Assembly (NCBI GenBank): GCA_964520445.1
Contig: CAZFNU010000017.1
Coordinates: 1 to 13,725, forward strand
Length of the DNA: 13,725 nucleotides
Source: CAZFNU01 sp964520445
Lineage (GTDB): Bacteria > Patescibacteriota > Minisyncoccia > UBA6257 > JAKLIH01
Direction: 5' to 3'
In this document: positions 1 through 6,992 of the stretch, in pieces
How positions within the stretch are numbered: the stretch's first letter is position 1
Layout of the letters: the number at the start of each line of letters is the position of its first letter
Program-made: the position numbers and the translations under genes
The notes under the pieces: generated by a model
Database searches by the model: none
What the model saw: only the letters and a program-made list of their open reading frames with translations
Told to the model about the DNA's origin: nothing

Positions 1-46
1 AATAATGCTTTCTTTTAAGAAAATATATACATGATATTTATATTTG

Positions 47-118
47 TGCCGAGGGGGTGAATCGAACACCCGACGCCTTGCTCTTCAGGCAAGCGCTCCA
101 CCACTGAGCTACCTCGGC
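47..118 (-). tRNA. tRNA-Phe (GAA)
   Basis: On the minus strand the cloverleaf folds completely. The 7-bp acceptor pairs GCCGAGG with CCTCGGC, the D arm is GCTC/GAGC, and a 5-bp anticodon stem CTTGC/GCAAG encloses the loop CTGAAGA, giving anticodon GAA (Phe). The T arm is GGGTG-TTCGATT-CACCC and the discriminator base is A. The 3' CCA is not encoded (ACAA follows), so it must be added after transcription. A plausible minus-strand promoter lies about 75 bases upstream. Confidence 0.95.
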
Positions 119-193
119 ACTGTTAAATATTTATTAAATTGGACATCTTAAAAGAATGTCGACACAAAAACATTGATTTCTTGTGTGAATTGT

Positions 194-222
194 AGTTTAT
201 CATATTTTATATATATTTTCAA
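194..222 (-). promoter_or_regulatory. Putative promoter for tRNA-Phe
   Basis: On the minus strand, TTGAAA (222-217) and TAAACT (199-194) are separated by 17 bases and point toward the tRNA-Phe gene. The leader to the tRNA 5' end would be about 70 bases. The call rests only on match to the sigma-70-type consensus in a very AT-rich stretch. Confidence 0.4.
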
Positions 223-248
223 TGGGTTAGGGGTTTTTTATAAAATCC

Positions 249-277
249 TTGAAAATATGCGGAAAATATGTTAAGAT
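249..277 (+). promoter_or_regulatory. Putative promoter for tRNA-Ala and the 413-1231 gene
   Basis: TTGAAA (249-254) and TAAGAT (272-277) are spaced by 17 bases and sit 17 bases upstream of the tRNA-Ala 5' end. There is no terminator between the tRNA and the gene that starts at 413, so one transcript could carry both. Confidence 0.5.
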
Positions 278-294
278 GGGTTCGTATTTAAAAA

Positions 295-368
295 GGGCCT
301 GTGGTATAGCGGTAACACATAACGCTGGCAGCGTTAAGTCGGGGGTCCAACTCCCCCCAGGTCCACCA
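295..368 (+). tRNA. tRNA-Ala (GGC), CCA encoded
   Basis: The acceptor GGGCCTG pairs with CAGGTCC and includes a G3-U70 wobble, the identity element of tRNA-Ala. The anticodon stem TAACG/CGTTA encloses loop CTGGCAG, giving anticodon GGC. The T stem is GGGGG/CCCCC. The discriminator A is followed by an encoded CCA (366-368), unlike the other three tRNAs here. Two oddities are visible: the D stem has an A-C mismatch, and the T loop reads TCCAACT, with C where the near-universal U/pseudouridine 55 should be. It lies 44 bases upstream of an unknown coding gene, probably on the same transcript. Confidence 0.93.
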
Positions 369-412
369 AGGTGTATTTTAAAAATATATTTATATGGAAG
401 GAGAGGTATTAA

Positions 413-1231
413 ATGGATACTATTTCTAAGAGAGATTTTTTTGAACATTTATTTGACTATATTGGTCAAGAAGTTAAGGGGAGAGGAGAAGATATTGATA
501 TCTTAATTATTGAAGATAATCTAAGTGCTCGTTTTTACGGTGAGGAAAAAATTCTCTCAGTTTTTAAGAGACTTTTTAATTTAGGATTAAATATCAATAT
601 TGTAGTAGATAATGTTATCGAAGCACGATTTGAAGATTTAGCAGTGAATAAAAAAAATGAATATCCTGAAAGACATCCAATACTTGCGTTGTTAGAGAGA
701 ACTTTTATTAATGTGTTGTATATGAGATTGACGCATTATTTACAAGAGTTCGGAGTTATTATTGGTCATAAATTTATGGCAAAAAGAGTAGATCAGGATA
801 GTTTTGTTATTATTCGTGACGAAGCGGAAATAGCAAAAATATGGAAAGAATTTTATGATCAACAAACTCTATTAATAAATAGATATAAAGACTCTTTGTT
901 ACGTAGGGTTGATGTAACTATTCACGGTATAACTTGGCATAATTGTCCTGAAGTGTATGGTCGTTGTGGATTGTCTAGCGATTTTTTAAAACTTTTTAAA
1001 AAATGGTATACAGGTAAATGGGATTTATCGCAAAAGGTCAAGAAAGAGATGTTGAAGAAACTATTTTGGCAGAGTGTACATATGGGTTTAAGGACAATCT
1101 ATATGATAATATTTGTTATGGGGTTTATGGTATTACGATTCGGGAATGCTGAACTCGGAATTTCTTTAATATTTTTCGGGGCTATAGGAGGATTTTTGTT
1201 ATGTTGGGTCCCTATTACATATAATTTTTAG
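413..1231 (+). CDS. Unknown protein with C-terminal membrane hairpin
   Basis: I do not recognise this 272-residue protein. Residues 1 to about 215 look soluble and charged (an acidic stretch near residues 25-35, many Lys/Arg later). Two adjacent hydrophobic segments near residues 225-245 and 250-268 suggest a short C-terminal membrane hairpin, with the bulk of the protein facing one side. The start is set by a canonical AAGGAG at 398-403, nine bases upstream of the ATG; this is one of only two genes in the window with a clear SD. All six Trp codons are UGG and none is UGA, unlike the neighbouring host-type genes, and the stop is TAG. It follows tRNA-Ala closely and is closed by a strong terminator, so tRNA plus gene form a compact unit. 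Horizontal acquisition is an inference from codon and SD use. Confidence 0.85.
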   Translation: MDTISKRDFFEHLFDYIGQEVKGRGEDIDILIIEDNLSARFYGEEKILSVFKRLFNLGLNINIVVDNVIEARFEDLAVNKKNEYPERHPILALLERTFINVLYMRLTHYLQEFGVIIGHKFMAKRVDQDSFVIIRDEAEIAKIWKEFYDQQTLLINRYKDSLLRRVDVTIHGITWHNCPEVYGRCGLSSDFLKLFKKWYTGKWDLSQKVKKEMLKKLFWQSVHMGLRTIYMIIFVMGFMVLRFGNAELGISLIFFGAIGGFLLCWVPITYNF

Positions 1232-1241
1232 TAAATAATTT

Positions 1242-1273
1242 ACAGGGTTAGTTAAAAATACTAACCCTGTTTT
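1242..1273 (+). terminator. Intrinsic terminator after the 413-1231 gene
   Basis: An 11-bp perfect stem (1242-1252 with 1260-1270, starting ACAGGGTTAGT) with a 7-base loop is followed by TTTT. It lies 11 bases after the TAG stop. Confidence 0.9.
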
Positions 1274-1281
1274 GATATACC

Positions 1282-1310
1282 TTGTTTTTCTTGGCATTTT
1301 ATGATAAAAT
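1282..1310 (+). promoter_or_regulatory. Putative promoter for tRNA-Val/tRNA-Arg
   Basis: TTGTTT (1282-1287) and TAAAAT (1305-1310) are spaced by 17 bases. The predicted start lies about 10 bases before tRNA-Val, just after the preceding terminator. An overlapping TATGAT is an alternative -10. Confidence 0.5.
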
Positions 1311-1327
1311 GTAAAAATAGGTAAACT

Positions 1328-1401
1328 GGACGCGTAGCTCAGCTGGTTAGAGCGCTTGACTTACATTCAAGAGGTCACGGGTTCGAATCCTGTCGCGTCC
1401 A
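1328..1401 (+). tRNA. tRNA-Val (UAC)
   Basis: The acceptor GGACGCG pairs with CGCGTCC, the D arm is GCTC/GAGC, and stem CTTGA/TCAAG encloses loop CTTACAT with anticodon UAC. The T loop is the normal TTCGAAT. The discriminator is A and CCA is not encoded. It is followed 12 bases later by tRNA-Arg, probably as one transcript. Confidence 0.96.
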
Positions 1402-1413
1402 CTATTTAAAGTT

Positions 1414-1487
1414 GTCCCTGTGGCTCAACTGGATAAAGCGGCTCCGTCCTAAGGAGTAGATTGTAGGTTCGACTCCTGCCGGGGACA
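1414..1487 (+). tRNA. tRNA-Arg (CCU)
   Basis: The acceptor GTCCCTG pairs with CGGGGAC (one T-G wobble). The anticodon stem GCTCC/GGAGT encloses loop GTCCTAA, giving anticodon CCU for the AGG codon. The T arm is GTAGG-TTCGACT-CCTGC. CCA is not encoded. The T-rich run just after it (1491-1499) may end transcription, and the convergent comF stop codon lies only 10 bases away. Confidence 0.93.
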
Positions 1488-1497
1488 CAAATATTTT

Positions 1498-2226
1498 TTA
1501 TTCCTTTGCAAGGCACAAAGCTACGATTTTGTTAGCTTTATTTTGTTTTAGTATGTTAGCAGCGGAATGTAATGTAGCCCCAGTAGTATAGACATCATCT
1601 AAGAGAATGATGTTTTTATTTTCTATTAGTTTTAAATAATTTTTATTGATATCGAATATATCTTTTGAATTTTTAAAACGTTCTTGTCTGTTTTTTATCT
1701 GAGCTTGGGGTAAGTTATTTTTTATTCTGATTAATATTTGATTATTATATTTTAGTGGGAAATATTTGATTATTTCTTTAGCTAAGAGATTTGTTTGGTT
1801 AAATCCTCTTTTTCTTTCTTTTAGTTTATGTAAGGGGATGGGGATTATAATCCAATCTTGGTTAAGAAATACATTTTTGTATTCTAATAAGGGAATTAAC
1901 ATAAATTTAGCTAATCTTTCTTTTAAACTAGTTATTCCTTGGTATTTGAAGAAGTAGACTAGTTGTTTTATTGATTTATCTGAGAAATCTAAAACATGAG
2001 AATAACCTAGGATATTCGATTCTTTATGATGGTATTCAAAATTATTGGGATCAATAATAGTATTGCATACTGGACAGAAGAAATTTTTTTCTTTATGTAT
2101 TTTATTTCAACAACCATCACAAATAGGTCATTGTTTATCTATGTATTTGTAACAGATAAGACATTTTCAAGGGAAGATAATATTCAAGGTTTTGTTTAAA
2201 ATTGTTTTAAAATCAAAGTTGATCAT
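1498..2226 (-). CDS. comF: ComF-family phosphoribosyltransferase-like protein (two-part gene joined across UGA=Trp)
   Basis: This is a 242-residue ComF/GntX-type protein, near the usual family length. The N-terminus carries a zinc-ribbon arrangement: C22xxC25, C36xxC39 and C51xxC54. The C-terminal phosphoribosyltransferase fold shows the PRPP-binding signature LDDVYTTGAT at residues 209-218 after a hydrophobic strand. The family is linked to natural transformation, acting in the cytoplasm alongside the DNA-uptake machinery. The N-terminal half appears only if three in-frame UGA codons (residues 20, 33 and 40) are sense; Trp fits the contexts FP[W]KC, Q[W]PIC and C[W]NKI, as ComF proteins often have an aromatic or Trp before the LC pair. 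One Trp is UGG (residue 124). The stop is TAA. There is no SD. It diverges from pilM with an 79-base gap. Confidence 0.9.
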
Positions 2227-2228
2227 AA

Positions 2229-2238
2229 CTGTGGAAAA
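2229..2238 (-). promoter_or_regulatory. DnaA-box-like site between comF and pilM
   Basis: The minus strand reads TTTTCCACAG, one mismatch from the DnaA consensus TTATCCACA. It lies four bases upstream of the pilM -35 and within the comF leader. A second identical ten-base site sits upstream of the pilN promoter (6901-6910). That it binds DnaA is inference. Confidence 0.35.
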
Positions 2239-2242
2239 ACAC

Positions 2243-2271
2243 TTGCTTTTTTAAAGAAATTATACTATACT
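2243..2271 (+). promoter_or_regulatory. Promoter of pilM
   Basis: TTGCTT (2243-2248) and TATACT (2266-2271) are spaced by 17 bases. The start of transcription would be near 2278, giving a leader of about 28 bases without an SD. The element closely resembles the pilN promoter at 6937-6965 in both hexamers and most of the spacer. Confidence 0.65.
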
Positions 2272-2279
2272 TAGAGTAT
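2259..2279 (-). promoter_or_regulatory. Possible divergent comF promoter
   Basis: On the minus strand a perfect TATAAT (2264-2259) overlaps the pilM promoter region, about 32 bases upstream of the comF ATG. The -35 (TTATGA-like) is weak. If real, comF and pilM promoters overlap face to face and could compete. Confidence 0.3.
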
Positions 2280-2305
2280 ATCATAATATTATATTAGAAA
2301 ACAAT

Positions 2306-3355
2306 ATGGGTTGATTTTCCAAAGCAGGATTAGGTATAGATATTGGCACTACTTCTATAAAGGTAGTAGAGTTAGTGCATAAAGGAGGAATGGCTAAATT
2401 AGAAGGTTATGGCATTCTTGAAAATTATGCACACTTAGAAAGAATTAATGAAGCTATTCAAACTAGTAATTTTAAAATAGTTGAAAAAACTACAGCGCAA
2501 TATTTATCTAATCTATTAAAAAAAAGTAAAATTAGTTCACGAGAGGCGAATGTTTCCTTGCCGTCTTTTTATACATATATGAATTTAATTGAATTACCAA
2601 TATTAGGAAAGAAAGACATTGAAAAAGCGATTTATTATCAAGCTAAACAATATGTACCAGTTTCTTTTAGTGAGATTATTTTAGATTGGCAGATAGTAAA
2701 ACAAACTGATACTCGCATTTATGTTTTATTAAGTGCAGTGCCTAAAGATATTGTAGAGCGCTATACTACCATTGGTAGATTAGCGGGGGTAAAAATTAAA
2801 ACTATGGAACTAGAAATTGTAAGTCAAGTAAGGTCAATTTTAAAAAATGAAAAAGGATTAGTGGCAGTAGTTGATATTGGGGGAAGAGCTACGTCTATTT
2901 GTATTGTGGACGAGGGTATACCTCAAATTATGAGAACTATTGATACAGCTGGAGGAGATTTAACACAAGTGGTAGCAACTGGATTAGCTATTGCGCCAAT
3001 GAGAGCAGAAGAAATTAAAAGACTATATGGACTGGTTCCTCCTATGGGGCAAGAAGATGTGGGAAGAATTATGATGCCATTACTAGGGGTAATTAAACAA
3101 GAAGTATTGCGAGAAATTTCCAATTATAATAAAAAAACTAATCGTATAATAGAAAAGATTTATTTAACAGGAGGGATTGCAAATTTGCCAGGGATAGTTG
3201 ATGATTTTATGAGAGATTTGCGTATTCAGGTTATAAAAGGAGATCCTTTTGCTTTGAAAACAGTAGACTATGATAAAAAGATGGAGCCAGTAATAAGAGA
3301 AATAGGAACTAGTTTGTCTTGTGCCTGTGGATTAGCAATGAGAGTTTTTGAATAG
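2306..3355 (+). CDS. pilM: PilM, actin-like type IV pilus assembly ATPase
   Basis: This is a 349-residue cytoplasmic protein of the FtsA/MreB-like PilM family, which binds the N-terminal tail of PilN and organises the inner-membrane pilus platform. The ATP-binding motifs are all visible: phosphate-1 loop GIDIGTTSIK at residues 10-19, phosphate-2 loop VVDIGGRAT near residues 188-196, and adenosine motif TGGIANLPG near 288-296. The ATG at 2306 is chosen because the first phosphate loop lies upstream of the next ATG; this requires UGA at codon 3 (2312-2314) to be sense, giving MGWFSK. One other Trp is UGG. The stop is TAG. There is no SD before the start. The gene has its own promoter and terminator and is separated from pilN by two non-pilus genes, which is unusual for the normally tight pilMNO order. 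Confidence 0.92.
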
Positions 3356-3383
3356 CATATATTTAAAAAATATATGCTTTTTT
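3354..3383 (+). terminator. Intrinsic terminator after pilM
   Basis: A 10-bp perfect stem (3354-3363 with 3369-3378, AGCATATATT) with a 5-base loop is followed by six T. It begins inside the TAG stop codon, making pilM a single-gene transcript. Confidence 0.85.
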
Positions 3384-3462
3384 AATAAATATTAAAGTGT
3401 TAAAAAGTAATTTTTAAGAAAGTGATTGTTAATAATTTTGAGATTAGTAGAATTTCAGACTA

Positions 3463-3491
3463 TTGACTATTTTAAGTAATTATGGTATCAT
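3463..3491 (+). promoter_or_regulatory. Promoter of the 3636-5231 gene
   Basis: TTGACT (3463-3468) and TATCAT (3486-3491) are spaced by 17 bases; the -35 is nearly perfect. A start near 3498 would give a leader of about 138 bases, much longer than the 20-30 base leaders of the pil transcripts. The 3384-3462 stretch before it shows no feature. Confidence 0.55.
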
Positions 3492-3544
3492 ATGTATATC
3501 GTAAATTAGGACTTTAAAAAGTTAATATTTAGGGGTTAAATACA

Positions 3545-3611
3545 GATAAATTAGAAATTTATCTTGATTTTTACGCAGTAAAAATCAAGTAGATATATTA
3601 GAAAAATCTAA
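3545..3611 (+). promoter_or_regulatory. Structured leader with three successive hairpins
   Basis: Three stems follow one another directly. Stem 1 is 8 bp with an AGA loop (3545-3552 with 3556-3563). Stem 2 is a perfect 12-bp stem with a GCA loop (3563-3574 with 3578-3589). Stem 3 is TTAGA/TCTAA (3598-3602 with 3607-3611). None has a U tract, so they are not terminators. They end 10 bases before the SD of the 3636 gene, so an effect on translation or mRNA stability is likely. I recognise no known riboswitch class. Confidence 0.5.
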
Positions 3612-3635
3612 ATTTAATTGAAAGGAGGTCATAAA

Positions 3636-5231
3636 ATGGCCAGAAAATTATTTGTTATTTTGTGTATTATTTTTCTATTTGTGGCCGTTTTTTGGCCACA
3701 AACGAAATATCATTATGTTCAAAGCGCCAAAGCTGTAGAGGTTGTAAGGCAATTATCTACAGGAGTTTTCGGACCACAAGAAAAACCAGGACATTTATTT
3801 GTTACTGTAGATAAAACAACTAAACAGCTTGTTTTTAACAATAAAATTATACAAAGTTTAGGTGATAATTTTAATGTAGGTGTAGTGTCTACCGAAGAAA
3901 ACCATGTTGTAAATACGGCTAAGGCGGTAAAAAGATTTATATATAAACATATAAATGAGCAAATGGATGGAAATTGTGAATATGTGACTCTGCTATCAGA
4001 TGTTGCATGGGGAACATTTTTCTTTCGGATTGTTCTTCAAAATGGTGATACATTATTTAAAGATACGTACAAAACAGATGTATTTTATGAAGTAGATAAT
4101 CCAATTTTTGATATTATAAGTGGCGATGAACTTATACCTGATTATATTTATACTCCTAATTTTATTGTATCTCGAATAGAAAAAAGTTGGCTTACTACAG
4201 ATTGGTATAAACTTGACTATCTGAAAGCAGAGATTGCTTTTCCTTTTTATAGATTTCCGACCATGGATATTTGTTCAAGCTGTATTTGGCCAGCCATTGA
4301 TTTGTCAAATCAAGGCAATATTGTGAAAAAGATAGCAAAAAATCAAGGAATTGATTCTGTGACTTTATATGAAACCCAGAGCGACGAAAAACTAGCTAAT
4401 CAGCCAGATCTCTCTTTAAATAACAGTAATTTTCTTGAAGAGTTCAATCAAGATAATATTATTATAGCCGATAGTTCTTATGAACCCGGTATTCAGGAAG
4501 AACCTTATCATACTTTTTACAATACGCTTATGAATGTTCATTGGAAAGATAAAATTAAAAATGGACATACTGATGTATCAGAGTTAGAATTTGAGCCGTT
4601 TTTTGAATTTGTAGAAAAAACTAAGCCGATAAGGAGACTAGGAATTATTCCTTTAGGTAAAGCTCCGAAACATACTGATCAATTTTTTTCGTTATTGACA
4701 CTCGGTGATCAAATAAAATCACATGAGCCAAAATTTTTATCTGGAGAAATATGGGAACCATTTGCCCAAACTCTTTTTTTGGGAGCAACGATTGCTCAAG
4801 TGAGATTAACGTTATTTGCAGCTGACGAGACATATCGATATTCTTCTGTTTTTGCTACTAGATTTGTTTTGTGGGGATTACCCCAGACTACAATATATGA
4901 TCTAGTTTCTCAGCCGAAAATGGAAGTACCTGGTGAACTTCATATTCCTCAAAAACAAAAGGAAACGGAATTTGAAATTGAGAATAAAGGAGATGCTAAT
5001 TTAGCATTCGATATACAATCGCAATCAGTTTTTGAATTAGTTGTTGTTCCGACGAAAGGAACAATAGCACCAAACGAAAAACAGAAAATCAAAGTCAGGA
5101 TCAGTAATAATATACCATCCGGTATATATATTCTGTCCACTCCTAAAAGTAGGATGCGGATAATACATATTAGAACTAATGAAAAAAAAGACTCGGAACA
5201 CTCGATAAAAGTGTTTTGGGTAGGAATCTGA
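3636..5231 (+). CDS. Unknown secreted protein with C-terminal Ig-like domain, ending in UGA
   Basis: I do not recognise this 531-residue protein as a whole. An N-terminal hydrophobic segment (residues 5-20) after MARK looks like a signal peptide or anchor. The middle is mixed alpha/beta with no motif I know. Residues about 435-510 look like an immunoglobulin-fold module of the ASH/BACON kind (FEIENKGDANLAF, then GTIAPNEKQKIKV). The start at 3636 is fixed by a perfect AAAGGAGGT at 3621-3629; an ATG at 3618 overlaps that SD and is rejected. All nine Trp codons are UGG. The gene ends in UGA, the only such end in the window, directly abutting a terminator hairpin. If the host reads UGA as Trp, translation runs to TAG at 5319-5321, adding 30 residues (561 in total) with a hydrophobic tail. 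The strong SD, UGG-only Trp and UGA end suggest a gene from a standard-code source. Confidence 0.85.
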   Translation: MARKLFVILCIIFLFVAVFWPQTKYHYVQSAKAVEVVRQLSTGVFGPQEKPGHLFVTVDKTTKQLVFNNKIIQSLGDNFNVGVVSTEENHVVNTAKAVKRFIYKHINEQMDGNCEYVTLLSDVAWGTFFFRIVLQNGDTLFKDTYKTDVFYEVDNPIFDIISGDELIPDYIYTPNFIVSRIEKSWLTTDWYKLDYLKAEIAFPFYRFPTMDICSSCIWPAIDLSNQGNIVKKIAKNQGIDSVTLYETQSDEKLANQPDLSLNNSNFLEEFNQDNIIIADSSYEPGIQEEPYHTFYNTLMNVHWKDKIKNGHTDVSELEFEPFFEFVEKTKPIRRLGIIPLGKAPKHTDQFFSLLTLGDQIKSHEPKFLSGEIWEPFAQTLFLGATIAQVRLTLFAADETYRYSSVFATRFVLWGLPQTTIYDLVSQPKMEVPGELHIPQKQKETEFEIENKGDANLAFDIQSQSVFELVVVPTKGTIAPNEKQKIKVRISNNIPSGIYILSTPKSRMRIIHIRTNEKKDSEHSIKVFWVGI

Positions 5232-5276
5232 CCACCAAATAATAAGAAAAAACAATTCTTATTGTTTGGTGGTTTT
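5231..5276 (+). terminator. Intrinsic terminator after the 3636-5231 gene
   Basis: A 17-bp stem with one U-G wobble (5232-5248 with 5256-5272) and a 7-base loop is followed by TTTTCT. It starts right at the UGA codon; read through as Trp, the hairpin would be translated. Confidence 0.92.
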
Positions 5277-5279
5277 CTA

Positions 5280-5308
5280 TTGTTTTTGTTTTCGAAATAT
5301 GCTATACT
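5280..5308 (+). promoter_or_regulatory. Putative promoter of the Cys-rich protein gene
   Basis: TTGTTT (5280-5285) and TATACT (5303-5308) are spaced by 17 bases. The -10 context GCTATACTA matches that of the pilN promoter. The leader to ATG 5354 would be about 40 bases, without an SD. Confidence 0.5.
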
Positions 5309-5353
5309 AATACTAGACTAGCGAAGTTTAACAATATTTTAATCAAATATATT

Positions 5354-6880
5354 ATGGACAGATATTGTAAATTTATTTTATTTATAATAATAATTATGCT
5401 ATTTTGCGTTGTTGTAGTTGTTAATGTATATGCTGATGTGCCCCAAAGCGCAAAAGATGCCACAAAAAAAGATGATCCAAATACCTGAACTTATGAAGAC
5501 TGAAAAAAAGCTTGGCCTTATCTTTGTGATGGGCAGGGGGAGAGTTGTAATCCTTTGTTAGACGTATATTGTAAATATGTGAAAAGTAATTGCTGTTCTG
5601 GTGGAGGATCTAAATGCGATTGTCCTTGTGAAAATAGAAGATGTGATTTAGAAAATAAAAAGTGTGTTACTTATGCTGTGACTTGTGAATGTTATAGAGA
5701 TATTTCTGGTGGCGCTTTACCTGGAGGAGGTGCGCTTGGTTTCTGTCATAAACATTGTGATAATGTATTCCAACCAGCTGCTTCTGGAATTCCAGAATAC
5801 ATTACTTCTAGATCGCCAGACGATTTGAATATTTTAGAAAAAGTTGGTTACTATTGATGAAAATTAAATGGTTGTTGACATTGCCATAGCACCGAATCTT
5901 CCTGCGCAGAGTTTATGTTAGATAAAGATTTATTAGTTACTAAACATGGATATAAACCCTGTGTTACTGATTTAGATTGTGGTGGATCCGCTCCAATACC
6001 TACAACCAAACCTTATCACTATGAATGTGATTCTAAATCTAAATCATTACGTGACGGAAATGATTTCTATTATCAATGTATCAAGGTAAATATTCCAGGT
6101 AGTGATACTTGTAAATATGATCTTATAGGTGTAGAAGGGGTTAAAAATAAAGATTTAATTGATAGATTAATTAAAACTAATGGTTCTAAAATTGATTTAT
6201 CAAATTATTCTACTCAATGTAAAAATTTGACTATACCTGCTACAACAACCTCGTCAACTACTACTAGTACTAAACCATCAGTGACTACTTCTTCGCCATC
6301 AACAAAACCAACTACTCCTTCTACTGTATCTCCGTCTAATAATTATCGTTGCAATGTTTTGGGAGAATGTATTAAAGATAAATATGGTGCATATAATTCA
6401 TTATCATCATGCCAAAAAGTGTGTGCTAAAACACCTACTAAACCTACTGCATGTGTTGTCAGTGGTTTTGATATTGATCCCCGTACTCTTGGATTATTAA
6501 GTATCTCTTTTGGTAAGAAGTTCTCTAGTGTCTGGTTTACTAATGGAGATTGTAGTTATTGTGAATTATGGATGTTACCAGTTAGTGCTAGTACAGGAGA
6601 ACCTAAGAAACAAGCAGATGGGTATACAGATATGGAATATGTTAAGGTAGGATCTGATCTACCTATCTACAGTGGTAACTTTGGATCAGAAATCCCATAT
6701 TACTTTACTAATAAGACCAGGGGAGATTACAAATATAAATTAAGATGCTATGGTAGTGATTCTGTAGATGAGACATGACCTATTCAGATTAGAGTTTTAC
6801 CATTAATGATCTGATATGAGGTACCAGGGGTGATGCCTACTTCTCAATTCCATAATATTGAAGAAAGTCCTAGTGATTAG
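5354..6880 (+). CDS. Secreted Cys-rich multidomain protein (seven in-frame UGA codons)
   Basis: Read with UGA as Trp, this is one 508-residue protein ending in TAG. Residues 6-26 are a signal peptide or anchor. Residues about 58-215 are very Cys-rich, with clusters such as CCSGG, CDCPC and CECY. A Thr/Ser/Pro linker (about residues 295-330) leads to a small Cys module with C-x(4)-EC and SLSSCQKVC, of a kind I associate with extracellular proteins of CPR-type bacteria. A C-terminal domain of about 150 residues follows, with beta-rich character. The UGA codons fall at residues 45, 50, 168, 169, 175, 475 and 487, including a tandem UGA-UGA; three further Trp are UGG. Contexts such as YED[W]KKAW and MI[W]YE suit Trp. 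Lying between pilM and pilN, it could be a pilus-associated adhesin or surface protein, but that is inference. I know no named family. There is no SD. Confidence 0.82.
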
Positions 6881-6900
6881 TTGAAATTTGGATAAAAAAG

Positions 6901-6910
6901 TTTTCCACAG
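6901..6910 (+). promoter_or_regulatory. DnaA-box-like site upstream of the pil operon
   Basis: TTTTCCACAG is one mismatch from the DnaA consensus TTATCCACA and identical over ten bases to the minus-strand site at 2229-2238 beside the pilM promoter. It lies 26 bases before the pilN -35. Function is inferred from the repeated association only. Confidence 0.35.
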
Positions 6911-6936
6911 GATGAGTAAAAAAATGTCAAAAAGTC

Positions 6937-6965
6937 TTGCATTTTTTAAGAAAATCAGCTATACT
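6937..6965 (+). promoter_or_regulatory. Promoter of the pilN-to-pilin operon
   Basis: TTGCAT (6937-6942) and TATACT (6960-6965) are spaced by 17 bases. The spacer run TTTTTTAAGAAAA is nearly shared with the pilM promoter. A start near 6972 gives a leader of about 21 bases. No terminator was seen between pilN and the window end, so it likely drives the whole operon. Confidence 0.65.
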
Positions 6966-6992
6966 ATATATATAATTTAAAAAAACATCGCA

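Noticed and set aside
9..31. Pil-like promoter motif at the left edge (TTTCTTTTAAGAAAA then TATACA)
   Set aside because: It partly resembles the pilM/pilN promoter spacer but lacks a -35 and has no gene behind it; tRNA-Phe lies on the other strand.
227..448. Minus-strand reading frame across tRNA-Ala
   Set aside because: It overlaps the tRNA gene and its promoter on the opposite strand and has no recognisable protein features.
2229..2238. Replication origin
   Set aside because: Only one DnaA-like site is present here, with no cluster of boxes and no dnaA or dnaN nearby.
3618..3635. Upstream ATG start for the 3636 gene
   Set aside because: It lies on top of the Shine-Dalgarno sequence, which is ideally placed for the ATG at 3636.
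5354..6880. UGA as selenocysteine
   Set aside because: Too many sites, including tandem UGA, no selenoenzyme motif, and Trp predicted at the conserved positions.
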